Positions 42,756 to 52,090 of a DNA stretch of 52,198 nt are shown one piece after another. Below the pieces are notes generated by a model. The model searched no databases, was not told the DNA's origin, and worked only from the letters and a program-made list of their open reading frames with translations. Where the stretch lies: contig NZ_QJRP01000033.1 in assembly GCF_003205295.1 (NCBI RefSeq), positions 1 to 52,198 on the forward strand, in the 5' to 3' direction. A program made the translations under genes and the position numbers. Every line of letters starts with the position of its first letter. Within the stretch, counting starts at the first letter, position 1. Origin of the DNA: Pseudomonas mosselii (GTDB lineage Bacteria; Pseudomonadota; Gammaproteobacteria; Pseudomonadales; Pseudomonadaceae).

Positions 42756-45700
42756 TCAGTAATCCGCCGGCGCCTCCAGCAGCATCTGGCGGAACTCCGG
42801 CAACGGCAGCGGCCGGCTGTGCAGGTAGCCCTGGTACAGGTGGCAGCCCAGCCGCTCAAGGAACTCCAGTTGCTCGCTCAGCTCCACCCCCTCGGCAATC
42901 ACCGCCAGTTCCAGGCTGCGGGCCATGGCGACAATGGCGCGGACGATCTCGGCGTCGTTGGGGTCGACCGGCGCGTCGCGCACGAAGGTCTGGTCGATCT
43001 TCAGCGCATCCACCGGCAGGCGCTTGAGGTAGGTGAGCGAGGAATACCCGGTGCCGAAATCGTCCATGGCGAAGCTCACGCCGTAGCCCTTGAGCTCGCG
43101 CATCTTGCTGATGGTGTCCTCCAGGTTCTGGATGACGATGCCTTCGGTGATCTCCAGCGTCAGCATGCGCCGCGGCAGGCGGTAGTCGTCGAGGCTGCGC
43201 AGTACCCGTTCGACGAAGTCGTTCTGGCGGAACTGCCGTGGGCTGATGTTGACGCACAGGCTGAAGTCGTCGGCGTCGATCAGGCCGTCCGCGAGCATGC
43301 GCGCGCAAGCATCGCAGGCCTCGTCGAGGATCCAGCTGCCGACTTCGAGGATCAGGCCGCTTTCCTCCAGCACCTGGATGAACTGCGCCGGCGGCTGCTG
43401 GCCCAGTTGCGGGTGGTGCCAGCGCAGCAGCACTTCGGCGCCGACGATGCGGTTGTCGCGGGCATCGACCTGGGGCTGGAAGTGCAGGGCCAGTTCGCCC
43501 CGGGCCAGGGCCAGGCGCAGGTCGCTCTCCATGCGCAGGCGCTCGCTGGCGGCCTTCTGCATGGTGGTGTGGAACAGCTGGGTGGTGTTGCGGCCGGAGT
43601 CCTTGGCCCGGTACAGGGCGATGTCGGCGCGCTTGAGCAGGTCGGCGGGGGTGGCGCCATGGTCGGGGATCAGCGCCACGCCGATGCTCGGCGTCACCTG
43701 CAGGCGCTGGCCGTCCAGCGACATCGGCTCGGCCAGCAGCTCGCGCAGGGTGTCGGCCAGCTCGCGGACCCGGGCCTCCACCACCTCACGGCTGCCCTCC
43801 AGGCCGCTGAGCAGCACCACGAACTCGTCGCCGCCCAGGCGCGCCACGGTGTCCTCCAGGCGTACGCTGGCCTCGAGGCGGGCGGTGATGATCTTCAGCA
43901 CCGTGTCGCCCACCGGATGGCCCAGCGAGTCGTTGATGTGCTTGAAGTGGTCGAGGTCGAGGAACAGCAGCGCACCGCGCAGGTTGTGGCGCTTGAGCAA
44001 GGCGATCTGCTGGCTCAGGCGGTCCATCAGCAGGGCGCGGTTGGGCAGGTTGGTCAGCGGGTCGTGGTAGGCCAGGTGGCGGATCTGCGCCTGGGCGTTC
44101 TTCAGCAGGCTGACGTCGCGGGCGTTGATCAGCAGGCAATCGGTCTCGTTGAGGCTGATCGGCTCCACCGAGACCTCCACGGTGAGGATGTCGCCACGCT
44201 TGTTGCGCCCGAGCATCTCGCGGTGATGCACCCGGCCACGCTCACGCAGCTCGTTGAGCAGGGCAGAGCGCTGCTTGTCGTCGGCCCAGATGCCGATCTC
44301 GTAGACCGTGCGGCCTACCACTTCCTCGGGGCTGTAGCCGGTCAGCCGGCTGAAACCGTCGTTGACCTCCACATAGCGCCCGCTCTGGCGTTCGGTGATG
44401 GTGATGGCATCGGGGCTGGAGTGGAAGGCCTTGGCGAATTTCTCTTCGCTGGCCTTGAGCGCCGCCTCGGCGCGTTGCTGCTGGGTGATGTCACGCAGGG
44501 TGGTGACGCTGCAGGGCTGGCTGTCGACGCTGATCAGGCGGCTGGAGATCACGCAGGTCAGCGGCGTGCCGTTGCGGTGGTTGACCACCACTGCCACGTT
44601 GCTCAGGGCCTGGTCGCGGATTACCCGCTCGATGCGCTGGGCGCGCTCGGCCGATTCGGCCCACAGGCCGATCTCCTCGGCGGTATGGCCGAGGATCTGC
44701 TCCGGGTTCCAGCCGAAGGTCTGGCTGAAGGCCGGGTTGATCTCGATGAACTGGCCGGTGTCCTGGCGGGTCACGCAGATCGGATCGGGGCTGACCTGGA
44801 ACAGGCTGGCGAACTTTTCTTCCGAGGCGCTCAGGCGCTGTTCGCGCTCGACCTGGTCGGTGATGTCGAGCAGGGTGCCGGCCATGCGCAGTGGGTTGCC
44901 CTGATCGTCACGGTACAGCCGGGCGCGGCTTTCGATATAGCGCGAGGCGCCGTTGTCCAGCTGCACGCGGTAGGTGATCTGGTAATTGCCCGCCGGCCCC
45001 TCGCGCAGGCTGCGGTAGGCCTGGCGCATGACGCTGCGCTCGTGCTCGGGCACGCCTTCGAAGAACGCCTCGAACGACTCGTGGAACGGCACCGGGTCCA
45101 GCCCGTGTAGCTGGGCGGCGCGGGCCGAGCCGTAGAGCATGCCGCTGGGAATATGCCAGTCCCAGGTGCCGAGCTGGGCCGAGTCCAGGGCCAGGTCGAG
45201 GCGCTCCTGGCTGTCCTTGAGCGCCTGCTCGGCGCGCTTGCGCTCGGTGGTGTCGACGAAGGTGCTGATCAGGTAGGTGACGCCTTCGAGTTCGATGCCC
45301 TGGGTGCAGAGGATGCCGTCGTGGATCTTGCCGCTGGTGGCGCGGAACTGCACTTCCAGGGTGAACGGGCCGTTGCCGGCGCGGGTGGCGTCCATCACCA
45401 GGTGGCGTTGCTCGGGATTGACCCACAGGCCAAGCTCCAGGCTGGTCTTGCCGACCACCTGGGCTCCCGGCCAGCCGAACATGTGCTCGAAATGCTGGTT
45501 GACCTCGATGATCAGGCCGTCGTGGCGGCGGGTCAGGAGGATGGCGTTGGGGCTGAGGTGGAACAGGGTGGCGAAGCGCTTTTCCGAGTTGATCAGCGCG
45601 GTTTCCCGCTCGCGCTGGCGGGTGATCTCGCGGATGACCCCGATCATCTGCGGCCGGCCATGGGGATCGTGGGTCAGGCTGCCGTTGATCTCCAGCCAGT

Positions 45701-46052
45701 GCACGCTGCCATCGGGCCAGCGGATGCGGTGGCGCATGGCCTGCTCCACCGGCTCGCCGTTGACCACGGCCTGGAACGCCTGGCGGGTGCGGGCGCGGTC
45801 TTCCTCGGGCAGCAGGTCCAGGTAGTCGACGTCGTTGGGTAGCGGGCGCTGCGGATCGAAGCCGAACAGTGCCTGGGTGCCCCGTGACCAGCTCACCCGG
45901 CCACTCTCGATGTCCCACAGCCAGGCGCCCAGGCGCGCACCGTTGAGCGCGGCCAGCAGCTGGGGAGCGTTCTGCCAGGCCAGCTCCGACTCCTGGGGAT
46001 CAGCCGCAGGGATGCGTGGCAGGCGCGGAAAGCGGTTTGCTGATTTGGGCAT
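42756..46052 (-). CDS. PAS-GGDEF-EAL cyclic-di-GMP signalling protein
   Basis: A 1098-residue cytoplasmic sensor without membrane segments. Five PAS modules follow each other (about 35-150, 160-280, 290-405, 415-530 and 535-650); two of them contain the near-identical 'FGW..EQ/GAQ...G.T..ELGLW' pattern, suggesting internal duplication. The GGDEF domain has the intact motif at 740-744 and an inhibitory RxxD site (RLED) five residues before it. The EAL domain has EVL at 873-875, 'DDFGTGYSSL' near 997 and 'AEGVE', so the metal ligands look intact. Both synthesis and breakdown of c-di-GMP are possible. The ATG at 46052 has AAGG 13 bases upstream. It lies 61 bp after the LysR gene on the same strand. 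Confidence 0.93.
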   Translation of the reverse strand: MPKSANRFPRLPRIPAADPQESELAWQNAPQLLAALNGARLGAWLWDIESGRVSWSRGTQALFGFDPQRPLPNDVDYLDLLPEEDRARTRQAFQAVVNGEPVEQAMRHRIRWPDGSVHWLEINGSLTHDPHGRPQMIGVIREITRQRERETALINSEKRFATLFHLSPNAILLTRRHDGLIIEVNQHFEHMFGWPGAQVVGKTSLELGLWVNPEQRHLVMDATRAGNGPFTLEVQFRATSGKIHDGILCTQGIELEGVTYLISTFVDTTERKRAEQALKDSQERLDLALDSAQLGTWDWHIPSGMLYGSARAAQLHGLDPVPFHESFEAFFEGVPEHERSVMRQAYRSLREGPAGNYQITYRVQLDNGASRYIESRARLYRDDQGNPLRMAGTLLDITDQVEREQRLSASEEKFASLFQVSPDPICVTRQDTGQFIEINPAFSQTFGWNPEQILGHTAEEIGLWAESAERAQRIERVIRDQALSNVAVVVNHRNGTPLTCVISSRLISVDSQPCSVTTLRDITQQQRAEAALKASEEKFAKAFHSSPDAITITERQSGRYVEVNDGFSRLTGYSPEEVVGRTVYEIGIWADDKQRSALLNELRERGRVHHREMLGRNKRGDILTVEVSVEPISLNETDCLLINARDVSLLKNAQAQIRHLAYHDPLTNLPNRALLMDRLSQQIALLKRHNLRGALLFLDLDHFKHINDSLGHPVGDTVLKIITARLEASVRLEDTVARLGGDEFVVLLSGLEGSREVVEARVRELADTLRELLAEPMSLDGQRLQVTPSIGVALIPDHGATPADLLKRADIALYRAKDSGRNTTQLFHTTMQKAASERLRMESDLRLALARGELALHFQPQVDARDNRIVGAEVLLRWHHPQLGQQPPAQFIQVLEESGLILEVGSWILDEACDACARMLADGLIDADDFSLCVNISPRQFRQNDFVERVLRSLDDYRLPRRMLTLEITEGIVIQNLEDTISKMRELKGYGVSFAMDDFGTGYSSLTYLKRLPVDALKIDQTFVRDAPVDPNDAEIVRAIVAMARSLELAVIAEGVELSEQLEFLERLGCHLYQGYLHSRPLPLPEFRQMLLEAPADY

Positions 46053-46113
46053 CGGTACCAGACCTTTGGCGGAAAACGCGTCCTTGTGGATGTCATGCCG
46101 TGCTGACGAGCGG

Positions 46114-46992
46114 TCAGGCGGACCCTGCATGGCTGTCGAGCAGGGCCATGAAAGCCCTGGCCGCGTTCGACAGCGTGCGTTCGGTATGCAGTATGTAGCC
46201 TAGCTGGCGTGACAGCTGTATGCCGGGCAGGGCGATGGGCGCCACTTGTTCATCGAGCATAGTACGTGGCAGCACACTCCACGCCAGGCCGATCGACACC
46301 ATCATCTTGATGGTTTCCAGGTAGTTGGTGCTCATCGCGATGTTCGGCACCAGGCCCTGGCTTTCGAACAGGCGCTGGACGATATGGTGGGTGAAGGTGT
46401 TGCCGCCGGGGAACACCGCCGGATGGCGCGCCACGTCGGCCAGGCTGACCGCACCGTTGCTGGCCAGCGGGTGCTCGGGCGAGGCGACGAAGTCCAGGGC
46501 GTCGTCCCATACCGGCACGGCCCGCACCAAATGGTGCGGCTCGGGCGCCAGGGTGATCACGGCAATTTCGGCGCGACCATGCAGCACCTCGTCGTAGGCC
46601 GCCTCCGAGTCGAGGAACTGGATATCCAGGGCCACCGCCGGGTACTGGCGGGTAAAGGCACGCAGCAGCGGCGGCAGGCGGTGCAGGCCGATGTGATGGC
46701 TTGTAGCCAGGGTCAGGCGACCGCCCACCGCCCCGGTGAGGTTGGTCAGGGCGCGGCGGGTATCATCGAGTACGTTGAGGATCTGATAGGCGCGGGGCAG
46801 CAGGGCGCGGCCGGCCTCGGTGAGCGTGACCTCGCGACCCAGGCGGTCGAACAGGCGCACGTCCAGTTGCTGCTCGAGGCCGGCGATGCGCTTGCTGATG
46901 GCCGGCTGGGTCAGGTGCAGGCGTTCGCCCGCCCCGGAAAAACTGCCGGTTTCGGCGATGGCGATGAAGGCGCTGAGGTTGGCCAGGTCCAT
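46114..46992 (-). CDS. LysR-type transcriptional regulator
   Basis: A 292-residue LysR protein with N-terminal winged helix-turn-helix (about 3-62, 'FSGAGERLHLTQPAISKRIAGLEQQL') and a periplasmic-binding-protein-like effector domain ('LATSHHIGLHRLPPLLRAF', 'IGLAWSVLPRTML'). It is divergent from leuC with 131 bp between them, the classical layout of a regulator and its target, so control of leuCDB is likely but unproved. A neighbouring position is conserved in other Pseudomonas. Confidence 0.92.
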   Translation of the reverse strand: MDLANLSAFIAIAETGSFSGAGERLHLTQPAISKRIAGLEQQLDVRLFDRLGREVTLTEAGRALLPRAYQILNVLDDTRRALTNLTGAVGGRLTLATSHHIGLHRLPPLLRAFTRQYPAVALDIQFLDSEAAYDEVLHGRAEIAVITLAPEPHHLVRAVPVWDDALDFVASPEHPLASNGAVSLADVARHPAVFPGGNTFTHHIVQRLFESQGLVPNIAMSTNYLETIKMMVSIGLAWSVLPRTMLDEQVAPIALPGIQLSRQLGYILHTERTLSNAARAFMALLDSHAGSA

Positions 46993-47032
46993 CTATTTGA
47001 ATTCCTGATGGTTATGCAAAGCATGAAAATTA

Positions 47033-47049
47033 TGAATTTGAGTTATTCA
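47033..47049. promoter_or_regulatory. Dyad in the LysR-leuC intergenic region
   Basis: TGAAT-N7-ATTCA, a perfect 5-bp dyad in an AT-rich stretch 41 bases from the LysR start and 75 bases from the leuC start. LysR regulators bind such dyads. No clear -35/-10 pair for leuC can be fixed by eye. Confidence 0.45.
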
Positions 47050-47123
47050 ATCTATCGCCATAGCATCGTCCGTACAAGCCAAGGGGTCTTTGGCATAGAA
47101 AGACGCTGATGAGGAACAGTCTG

Positions 47124-48557
47124 ATGGCTGGCAAAACGCTCTACGACAAACTCTGGGAAGCTCATGAGGTCAAGCGCCGCGATGACGGCTCGTCCTTGAT
47201 CTACATCGACCGCCACATCATCCATGAAGTGACTTCGCCCCAGGCTTTCGAAGGCCTGCGCCTGGCCAGCCGCAAACCCTGGCGCATCGACGCCAACATC
47301 GCCACCCCCGACCACAACGTGCCGACCACGCCGGAGCGCAAGGGCGGTATCGAGGCCATTGTCGACCAGGTGTCGCGCCTTCAGGTGCAGACCCTCGATG
47401 AGAACTGTGACGAATATGGCATCGTCGAATTCAAGATGAATGACGAGCGTCAGGGTATCGTCCATGTCATCAGCCCGGAGCAGGGCGCGACCTTGCCGGG
47501 CATGACCGTGGTCTGCGGCGACTCGCACACCTCCACCCACGGCGCGTTCGGCGCCCTGGCCCATGGCATCGGCACCTCCGAGGTCGAGCACGTGCTCGCC
47601 ACCCAGTGCCTGGTGGCCAAGAAAATGAAGAACATGCTGGTGCGCGTCGAGGGTGAACTGCCCGCCGGTGTCACCGCCAAGGACATCGTCCTCGCCGTGA
47701 TCGGCAAGATCGGCACCGCCGGCGGCAACGGCCACGCCATGGAGTTCGCCGGCAGCGCCATCCGCGAGCTGTCGATGGAAGGCCGCATGACCATCTGCAA
47801 CATGTCCATCGAAGCCGGTGCCCGGGTAGGCCTGGTGGCTGTCGACGGCACCACCGTCGCCTATGTCGAAGGCCGTCCGTACGCGCCGAAGGGCGAGCAG
47901 TGGACGCAGGCCGTCGAGGCCTGGAAAGGCCTGGTGTCCGACGCCGATGCTGTGTTCGACACGGTGGTCGAGCTCGACGCCGCGCAGATCAAGCCGCAGG
48001 TCAGCTGGGGCACTTCGCCGGAGATGGTCCTGGCCGTCGACCAGCGCGTGCCGGACCCGGCCGCCGAGCCCGACCTGATCAAGCGCGGCTCGATCGAGCG
48101 CGCCCTCAAGTACATGGGCCTGGCCGCCAACCAGGCGATCACCGACATCAAGCTCGACCGTGTGTTCATCGGCTCGTGCACCAACTCGCGCATCGAAGAC
48201 CTTCGCGCCGCCGCCGAGATCGCCAAGGGCCGCAAGGTCGCCGCCAACGTCAAGCAGGCGCTGGTGGTGCCGGGTTCGGGCCTGGTCAAGGCCCAGGCCG
48301 AGCGCGAAGGGCTGGACAAGATCTTCCTCGAGGCCGGTTTCGAATGGCGTGAACCGGGCTGCTCGATGTGCCTGGCGATGAACCCGGACCGCCTGGAGAG
48401 CGGCGAGCACTGCGCGTCCACCTCCAACCGCAACTTCGAAGGCCGCCAGGGCGCCGGTGGTCGTACCCACCTGGTCAGCCCGGCCATGGCCGCCGCCGCC
48501 GCGGTGACCGGCCACTTCATCGATGTCCGCGAGTTGATCCAAGGGAGCGCAGCATGA
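47124..48557 (+). CDS. leuC: 3-isopropylmalate dehydratase large subunit
   Basis: With LeuD isomerises 2- to 3-isopropylmalate in leucine synthesis. The 477-residue protein begins 'MAGKTLYDKLWEAHEV'. The [4Fe-4S] ligands are C352 ('GSCTNSRIEDL'), C413 and C416 ('GCSMCLAMNPD'). 'CGDSHTSTHGAFG' is an aconitase-family signature. The ATG at 47124 has AGGAAC 8 bases upstream, whereas the ATG at 47109 lacks a site. ATGA overlap with leuD. Confidence 0.97.
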   Translation: MAGKTLYDKLWEAHEVKRRDDGSSLIYIDRHIIHEVTSPQAFEGLRLASRKPWRIDANIATPDHNVPTTPERKGGIEAIVDQVSRLQVQTLDENCDEYGIVEFKMNDERQGIVHVISPEQGATLPGMTVVCGDSHTSTHGAFGALAHGIGTSEVEHVLATQCLVAKKMKNMLVRVEGELPAGVTAKDIVLAVIGKIGTAGGNGHAMEFAGSAIRELSMEGRMTICNMSIEAGARVGLVAVDGTTVAYVEGRPYAPKGEQWTQAVEAWKGLVSDADAVFDTVVELDAAQIKPQVSWGTSPEMVLAVDQRVPDPAAEPDLIKRGSIERALKYMGLAANQAITDIKLDRVFIGSCTNSRIEDLRAAAEIAKGRKVAANVKQALVVPGSGLVKAQAEREGLDKIFLEAGFEWREPGCSMCLAMNPDRLESGEHCASTSNRNFEGRQGAGGRTHLVSPAMAAAAAVTGHFIDVRELIQGSAA

Positions 48558-49198
48558 AAGCCTTTACCCAGCACACCGGTCTTGTCGCGCCATTGGATCG
48601 TGCCAACGTCGACACCGATCAGATCATCCCCAAGCAGTTCCTCAAGTCGATCAAGCGCACCGGCTTCGGCCCCAACCTGTTCGACGAGTGGCGCTACCTG
48701 GACGTCGGCCAGCCTTACCAGGACAACAGCAAGCGCCCGTTGAACCAGGACTTCGTGCTCAACCATGCGCGTTACCAGGGTGCCAGCGTGTTGCTGGCGC
48801 GGGAGAACTTCGGTTGCGGCTCGAGCCGCGAGCATGCCCCATGGGCACTCGATGAGTATGGTTTTCGCAGCGTGATCGCGCCGAGCTTCGCCGACATCTT
48901 CTTCAACAACAGCTTCAAGAACGGCCTGTTGCCGATCATTCTCGACGCTGCCGAGGTCGACGAGCTGTTCAAGCAGGTCGAGGCCAACCCGGGTTACCAG
49001 CTGACCATCGACCTCGAGGCCCAGGCGGTGACCCGCCCGGACGGCAAGGTGCTGAAGTTCGAGATCGACGCGTTCCGCAAGCACTGCCTGCTCAACGGCC
49101 TGGACGATATCGGCCTGACCCTGCAGGACAGCGACGCGATCAAGGCGTTCGAGGGCAAGCACCGCGCCAGCCAGCCCTGGTTGTTCCGCGACGCGTGA
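48554..49198 (+). CDS. leuD: 3-isopropylmalate dehydratase small subunit
   Basis: A 214-residue swivel-domain partner of LeuC. 'LDRANVDTDQIIPKQFLKSIKRTGFG' near 15-40 and 'NFGCGSSREHAPWAL' near 92-106 are the substrate-recognition motifs. The start overlaps the leuC stop by 4 bp. leuB follows after 90 bp that hold a GGCGCGCCTGCGAGGCGCGCC hairpin and no gene. Confidence 0.97.
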   Translation: MKAFTQHTGLVAPLDRANVDTDQIIPKQFLKSIKRTGFGPNLFDEWRYLDVGQPYQDNSKRPLNQDFVLNHARYQGASVLLARENFGCGSSREHAPWALDEYGFRSVIAPSFADIFFNNSFKNGLLPIILDAAEVDELFKQVEANPGYQLTIDLEAQAVTRPDGKVLKFEIDAFRKHCLLNGLDDIGLTLQDSDAIKAFEGKHRASQPWLFRDA

Positions 49199-49288
49199 TT
49201 GACTGCTTGCCCCGCGCAGAGGGGCATTGGACACTGAAGTACTTCGGCGCGCCTGCGAGGCGCGCCGCTTGATTGGATAGAGGAACGC

Positions 49289-50371
49289 ATGAGCAAGCAG
49301 ATTCTGATTCTCCCAGGTGACGGCATCGGTCCGGAAATCATGGCCGAGGCGGTCAAGGTGCTGGAACTGGCCAACGACAAGTTCCAGCTCGGCTTCAGCC
49401 TCACCCACGACGTGATCGGCGGCGCGGCCATCGACAAGCACGGCGTGCCCCTGGCCGACGAGACCCTGGCGCGCGCGCGCCAGGCCGATGCCGTGCTGCT
49501 GGGCGCCGTGGGCGGCCCGAAGTGGGACAAGATCGAGCGTGACATCCGTCCGGAGCGCGGCCTGCTGAAGATCCGTTCGCAACTGGGCCTGTTCGCCAAC
49601 CTGCGCCCGGCCATCCTCTATCCGCAACTGGCCGATGCCTCGTCGCTCAAGCCCGAGATCGTTTCCGGCCTGGACATCCTCATCGTCCGCGAGCTGACCG
49701 GCGGCATCTACTTCGGCGCGCCACGCGGCCAGCGCGAGCTGGAAGGCGGCGAGCGCCAGGCCTACGACACCCTGCCGTACAGCGAGAGCGAAGTGCGCCG
49801 CATCGCCCGTGTCGGCTTCGACATGGCCCGCGTGCGCGGCAAGAAACTGTGCTCGGTGGACAAGGCCAACGTCCTGGCGTCCAGCCAGCTGTGGCGCGAA
49901 GTGGTCGAAGAGGTGGCCAAGGACTACCCGGACGTCGAGCTGAGCCACATGTACGTGGACAACGCCGCCATGCAGCTGGTGCGCGCGCCCAAGCAGTTCG
50001 ACGTGGTGGTGACCGACAACATGTTCGGCGACATCCTGTCGGATGAGGCTTCCATGCTCACCGGTTCCATCGGCATGCTGCCGTCGGCGTCGCTGGATGC
50101 CGACAACAAGGGCATGTACGAGCCGTGCCACGGTTCGGCGCCGGACATCGCCGGGCAGGGCATCGCCAACCCGCTGGCGACCATTCTCTCGGTGTCGATG
50201 ATGCTGCGCTACAGCTTCAACCAGACGGCCGCCGCCGAGGCGATCGAGCAGGCGGTGAGCCGGGTGCTGGACCAGGGCCTGCGCACCGGCGACATCTTCT
50301 CCGAGGGCTGCCGCAAGGTGGGTACGCAGGAAATGGGCGACGCAGTAGTCGCAGCGCTGCGGAATCTGTAA
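49289..50371 (+). CDS. leuB: 3-isopropylmalate dehydrogenase
   Basis: NAD-dependent oxidative decarboxylase of leucine synthesis, 360 residues. 'LPGDGIGPEI' at 7-16, 'RPERGLLKIRSQLGLFANLRP' (substrate arginines), 'NMFGDILSDEASMLTGSIGMLPSASL' (metal and NAD site) and 'YEPCHGSAPDIAGQGIANP' are all present. AGAGGAAC lies 6 bases before the ATG. A hairpin lies in the 63-bp gap before asd. Confidence 0.97.
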   Translation: MSKQILILPGDGIGPEIMAEAVKVLELANDKFQLGFSLTHDVIGGAAIDKHGVPLADETLARARQADAVLLGAVGGPKWDKIERDIRPERGLLKIRSQLGLFANLRPAILYPQLADASSLKPEIVSGLDILIVRELTGGIYFGAPRGQRELEGGERQAYDTLPYSESEVRRIARVGFDMARVRGKKLCSVDKANVLASSQLWREVVEEVAKDYPDVELSHMYVDNAAMQLVRAPKQFDVVVTDNMFGDILSDEASMLTGSIGMLPSASLDADNKGMYEPCHGSAPDIAGQGIANPLATILSVSMMLRYSFNQTAAAEAIEQAVSRVLDQGLRTGDIFSEGCRKVGTQEMGDAVVAALRNL

Positions 50372-50381
50372 TCTCTCTGGC

Positions 50382-50407
50382 CCGCCACCAAAAACTCCCG
50401 GTGGCGG
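50382..50407 (+). promoter_or_regulatory. Hairpin between leuB and asd
   Basis: CCGCCACC (50382-50389) pairs with GGTGGCGG (50400-50407) around an A-rich loop, followed by CCCACTTTT. The T run is short and offset, so it may be a weak terminator or a read-through attenuator. Confidence 0.45.
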
Positions 50408-50434
50408 CCCACTTTTAGCAAAGGTGTAGTTGCG

Positions 50435-51547
50435 ATGAAACGTGTAGGTCTGATCGGTTGGCGTGGAATGGTCGGTTCCGTGCTCATGCAGCGGATGCTC
50501 GAAGAGCAGGACTTCGACCTGATCGAGCCGGTGTTCTTCACCACCTCCAACGTCGGTGGCCAAGGCCCGAGCGTGGGCAAGGACACTGGCCCGCTCAAGG
50601 ACGCCTACAGCATCGACGAGCTCAAGACCCTCGACGTGATCCTGACCTGCCAGGGCGGCGACTACACCAACGAAGTCTTCCCCAAGTTGCGCGAAGCGGG
50701 CTGGCAGGGTTACTGGATCGACGCGGCCTCGTCCCTGCGCATGCAGGATGACGCGGTGATCATCCTCGACCCGGTCAACCGCAAGGTCATCGACCAGCAG
50801 CTGGACGCGGGCACCAAGAACTACATCGGCGGCAACTGCACCGTCAGCCTGATGCTGATGGGCCTGGGCGGCCTGTTCGAAGCCGGCCTGGTCGAGTGGA
50901 TGAGCGCCATGACCTACCAGGCGGCCTCGGGCGCCGGCGCGCAGAACATGCGTGAGCTGATCAAGCAGATGGGCGGTATCCACGCGGCGGTCGCCGATGA
51001 CCTGGCCAACCCGGCCAGCGCCATCCTCGACATCGATCGCAAGGTGGCCGAGGCCATGCGTGGCGAGGGCTTCCCGACCGACAACTTCGGCGTGCCGCTG
51101 GCCGGCAGTCTGATTCCGTGGATCGACAAGGAGCTGCCGAACGGGCAGAGCCGCGAAGAGTGGAAGGCCCAGGCCGAGACCAACAAGATCCTCGGTCGCT
51201 TCAAGAGCCCGATCCCGGTCGACGGCATCTGCGTGCGGATCGGCGCCATGCGTTGCCACAGCCAGGCGCTGACCATCAAGCTGAACAAGGATGTGCCTTT
51301 GGCGGATATCGAAGGCATGATCAGCCAGCATAATCCCTGGGTGAAACTGGTGCCTAACCAGCGTGAGATCAGCATGCAGGAGCTGAGTCCTACCAGTGTG
51401 ACCGGGACTCTCAACGTGCCCGTTGGGCGGCTGCGCAAACTGAACATGGGGTCGCAGTATCTTGGGGCCTTCACCGTTGGCGACCAGTTGCTGTGGGGGG
51501 CTGCGGAGCCGCTGCGGCGGATGTTGCGGATTCTGCTGGAGCGGTGA
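50435..51547 (+). CDS. asd: Aspartate-semialdehyde dehydrogenase
   Basis: Makes aspartate semialdehyde for lysine, diaminopimelate, methionine and threonine. The 370-residue protein begins 'MKRVGLIGWRGMVGSVLMQRM' with the NADP motif. The catalytic C135 lies in 'GGNCTVSLMLMGLGGLFE' and H275 in 'RCHSQALTIKLNKD'. It is the gammaproteobacterial type. A terminator follows. Confidence 0.97.
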   Translation: MKRVGLIGWRGMVGSVLMQRMLEEQDFDLIEPVFFTTSNVGGQGPSVGKDTGPLKDAYSIDELKTLDVILTCQGGDYTNEVFPKLREAGWQGYWIDAASSLRMQDDAVIILDPVNRKVIDQQLDAGTKNYIGGNCTVSLMLMGLGGLFEAGLVEWMSAMTYQAASGAGAQNMRELIKQMGGIHAAVADDLANPASAILDIDRKVAEAMRGEGFPTDNFGVPLAGSLIPWIDKELPNGQSREEWKAQAETNKILGRFKSPIPVDGICVRIGAMRCHSQALTIKLNKDVPLADIEGMISQHNPWVKLVPNQREISMQELSPTSVTGTLNVPVGRLRKLNMGSQYLGAFTVGDQLLWGAAEPLRRMLRILLER

Positions 51548-51576
51548 TCTGGGTGGTTTGAGTTTGGATTTTGAAG

Positions 51577-51610
51577 AGCCCGTGTCGCGAGAGTGATGCG
51601 GGTTTTTTTA
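51577..51610 (+). terminator. Terminator after asd
   Basis: CCCGTGTCGC (51579-51588) pairs with GTGATGCGGG (51593-51602), with some G-T pairs, followed by seven T. Confidence 0.75.
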
Positions 51611-51674
51611 TTGATGTTAGATTGGTTCTTGGTTGTTTTTAGGGTTGTGTTCGGATTCTTTTTCAGCGGCGACG

Positions 51675-51946
51675 CTGACATCGCTGTTTCGCCTTGCGGC
51701 GACTTACTTTTGTCTTGGCAAAAGTAAGCAAAACCGCGCGCTCATTCATCCGGCCCCTGCGCTTCGCTCCGGGGTTCCCTCGCTCCGGCCTTGCTCCCGG
51801 GAGGACCGCACTGACGGGCCATCCATGGCCCGCAGTGCTCGACGGCCATCCATGGCCGTCGCCTCCCTCCGCAAGGCCTGCGCTCGGCCTCCTGAAATCG
51901 CGCAAGATACGGGCGGCGCCTGGACTGGCGCAGCTGTCGCTAGTTG
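51675..51946 (+). repeat. Structured repeat element, copy C (plus orientation)
   Basis: Third copy of the element at 27,012 and 27,474. Hairpins in the same order: TCGCC/GGCGA near 51699-51712; CTTACTTTTG with CAAAAGTAAG (51710-51730); GCACTG (51808-51813) with CAGTGC (51833-51838) enclosing an 8-bp inner stem CGGGCCAT/ATGGCCCG; and GACGGCCATCCATGGCCGTC at 51841-51860. The 3' end GCAGCTGTCGCTAGTTG is identical to copy B. The 651-bp stretch after asd contains only the terminator, this element and a hexanucleotide array; I see nothing in 52,091-52,198. Confidence 0.85.
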
Positions 51947-52024
51947 AATGTGTAATTAAACTCTCAATCCCATCGCGGGAACAGCCAATATAAAACTAAG
52001 TGTCAAACAACTAACTTCACACTT

Positions 52025-52090
52025 CTTGCTCTTGCTCTTGCTCTTGCTCTTGCTCTTGCTCTTGCTCTTGCTCTTGCTCTTGCTCTTGCT
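52025..52090. repeat. (CTTGCT)11 hexanucleotide array
   Basis: Eleven exact CTTGCT units, 78 bases beyond the 3' end of structured repeat copy C. The unit differs by two bases from the CTTGAT array near copy A and is unrelated to GGCAAC and AAGTCA. Confidence 0.97.

Noticed and set aside
42819..45110. Long plus-strand reading frame opposite the GGDEF/EAL gene (763 residues)
   Set aside because: Antisense shadow in GC-rich DNA; no ribosome binding site or domain, while the minus strand has PAS, GGDEF and EAL motifs.
47861..51331. Minus-strand frame of 1156 residues across leuC-leuD-leuB-asd
   Set aside because: It runs through four well-conserved genes and their gaps without a plausible start or domain; a third-position GC artefact.
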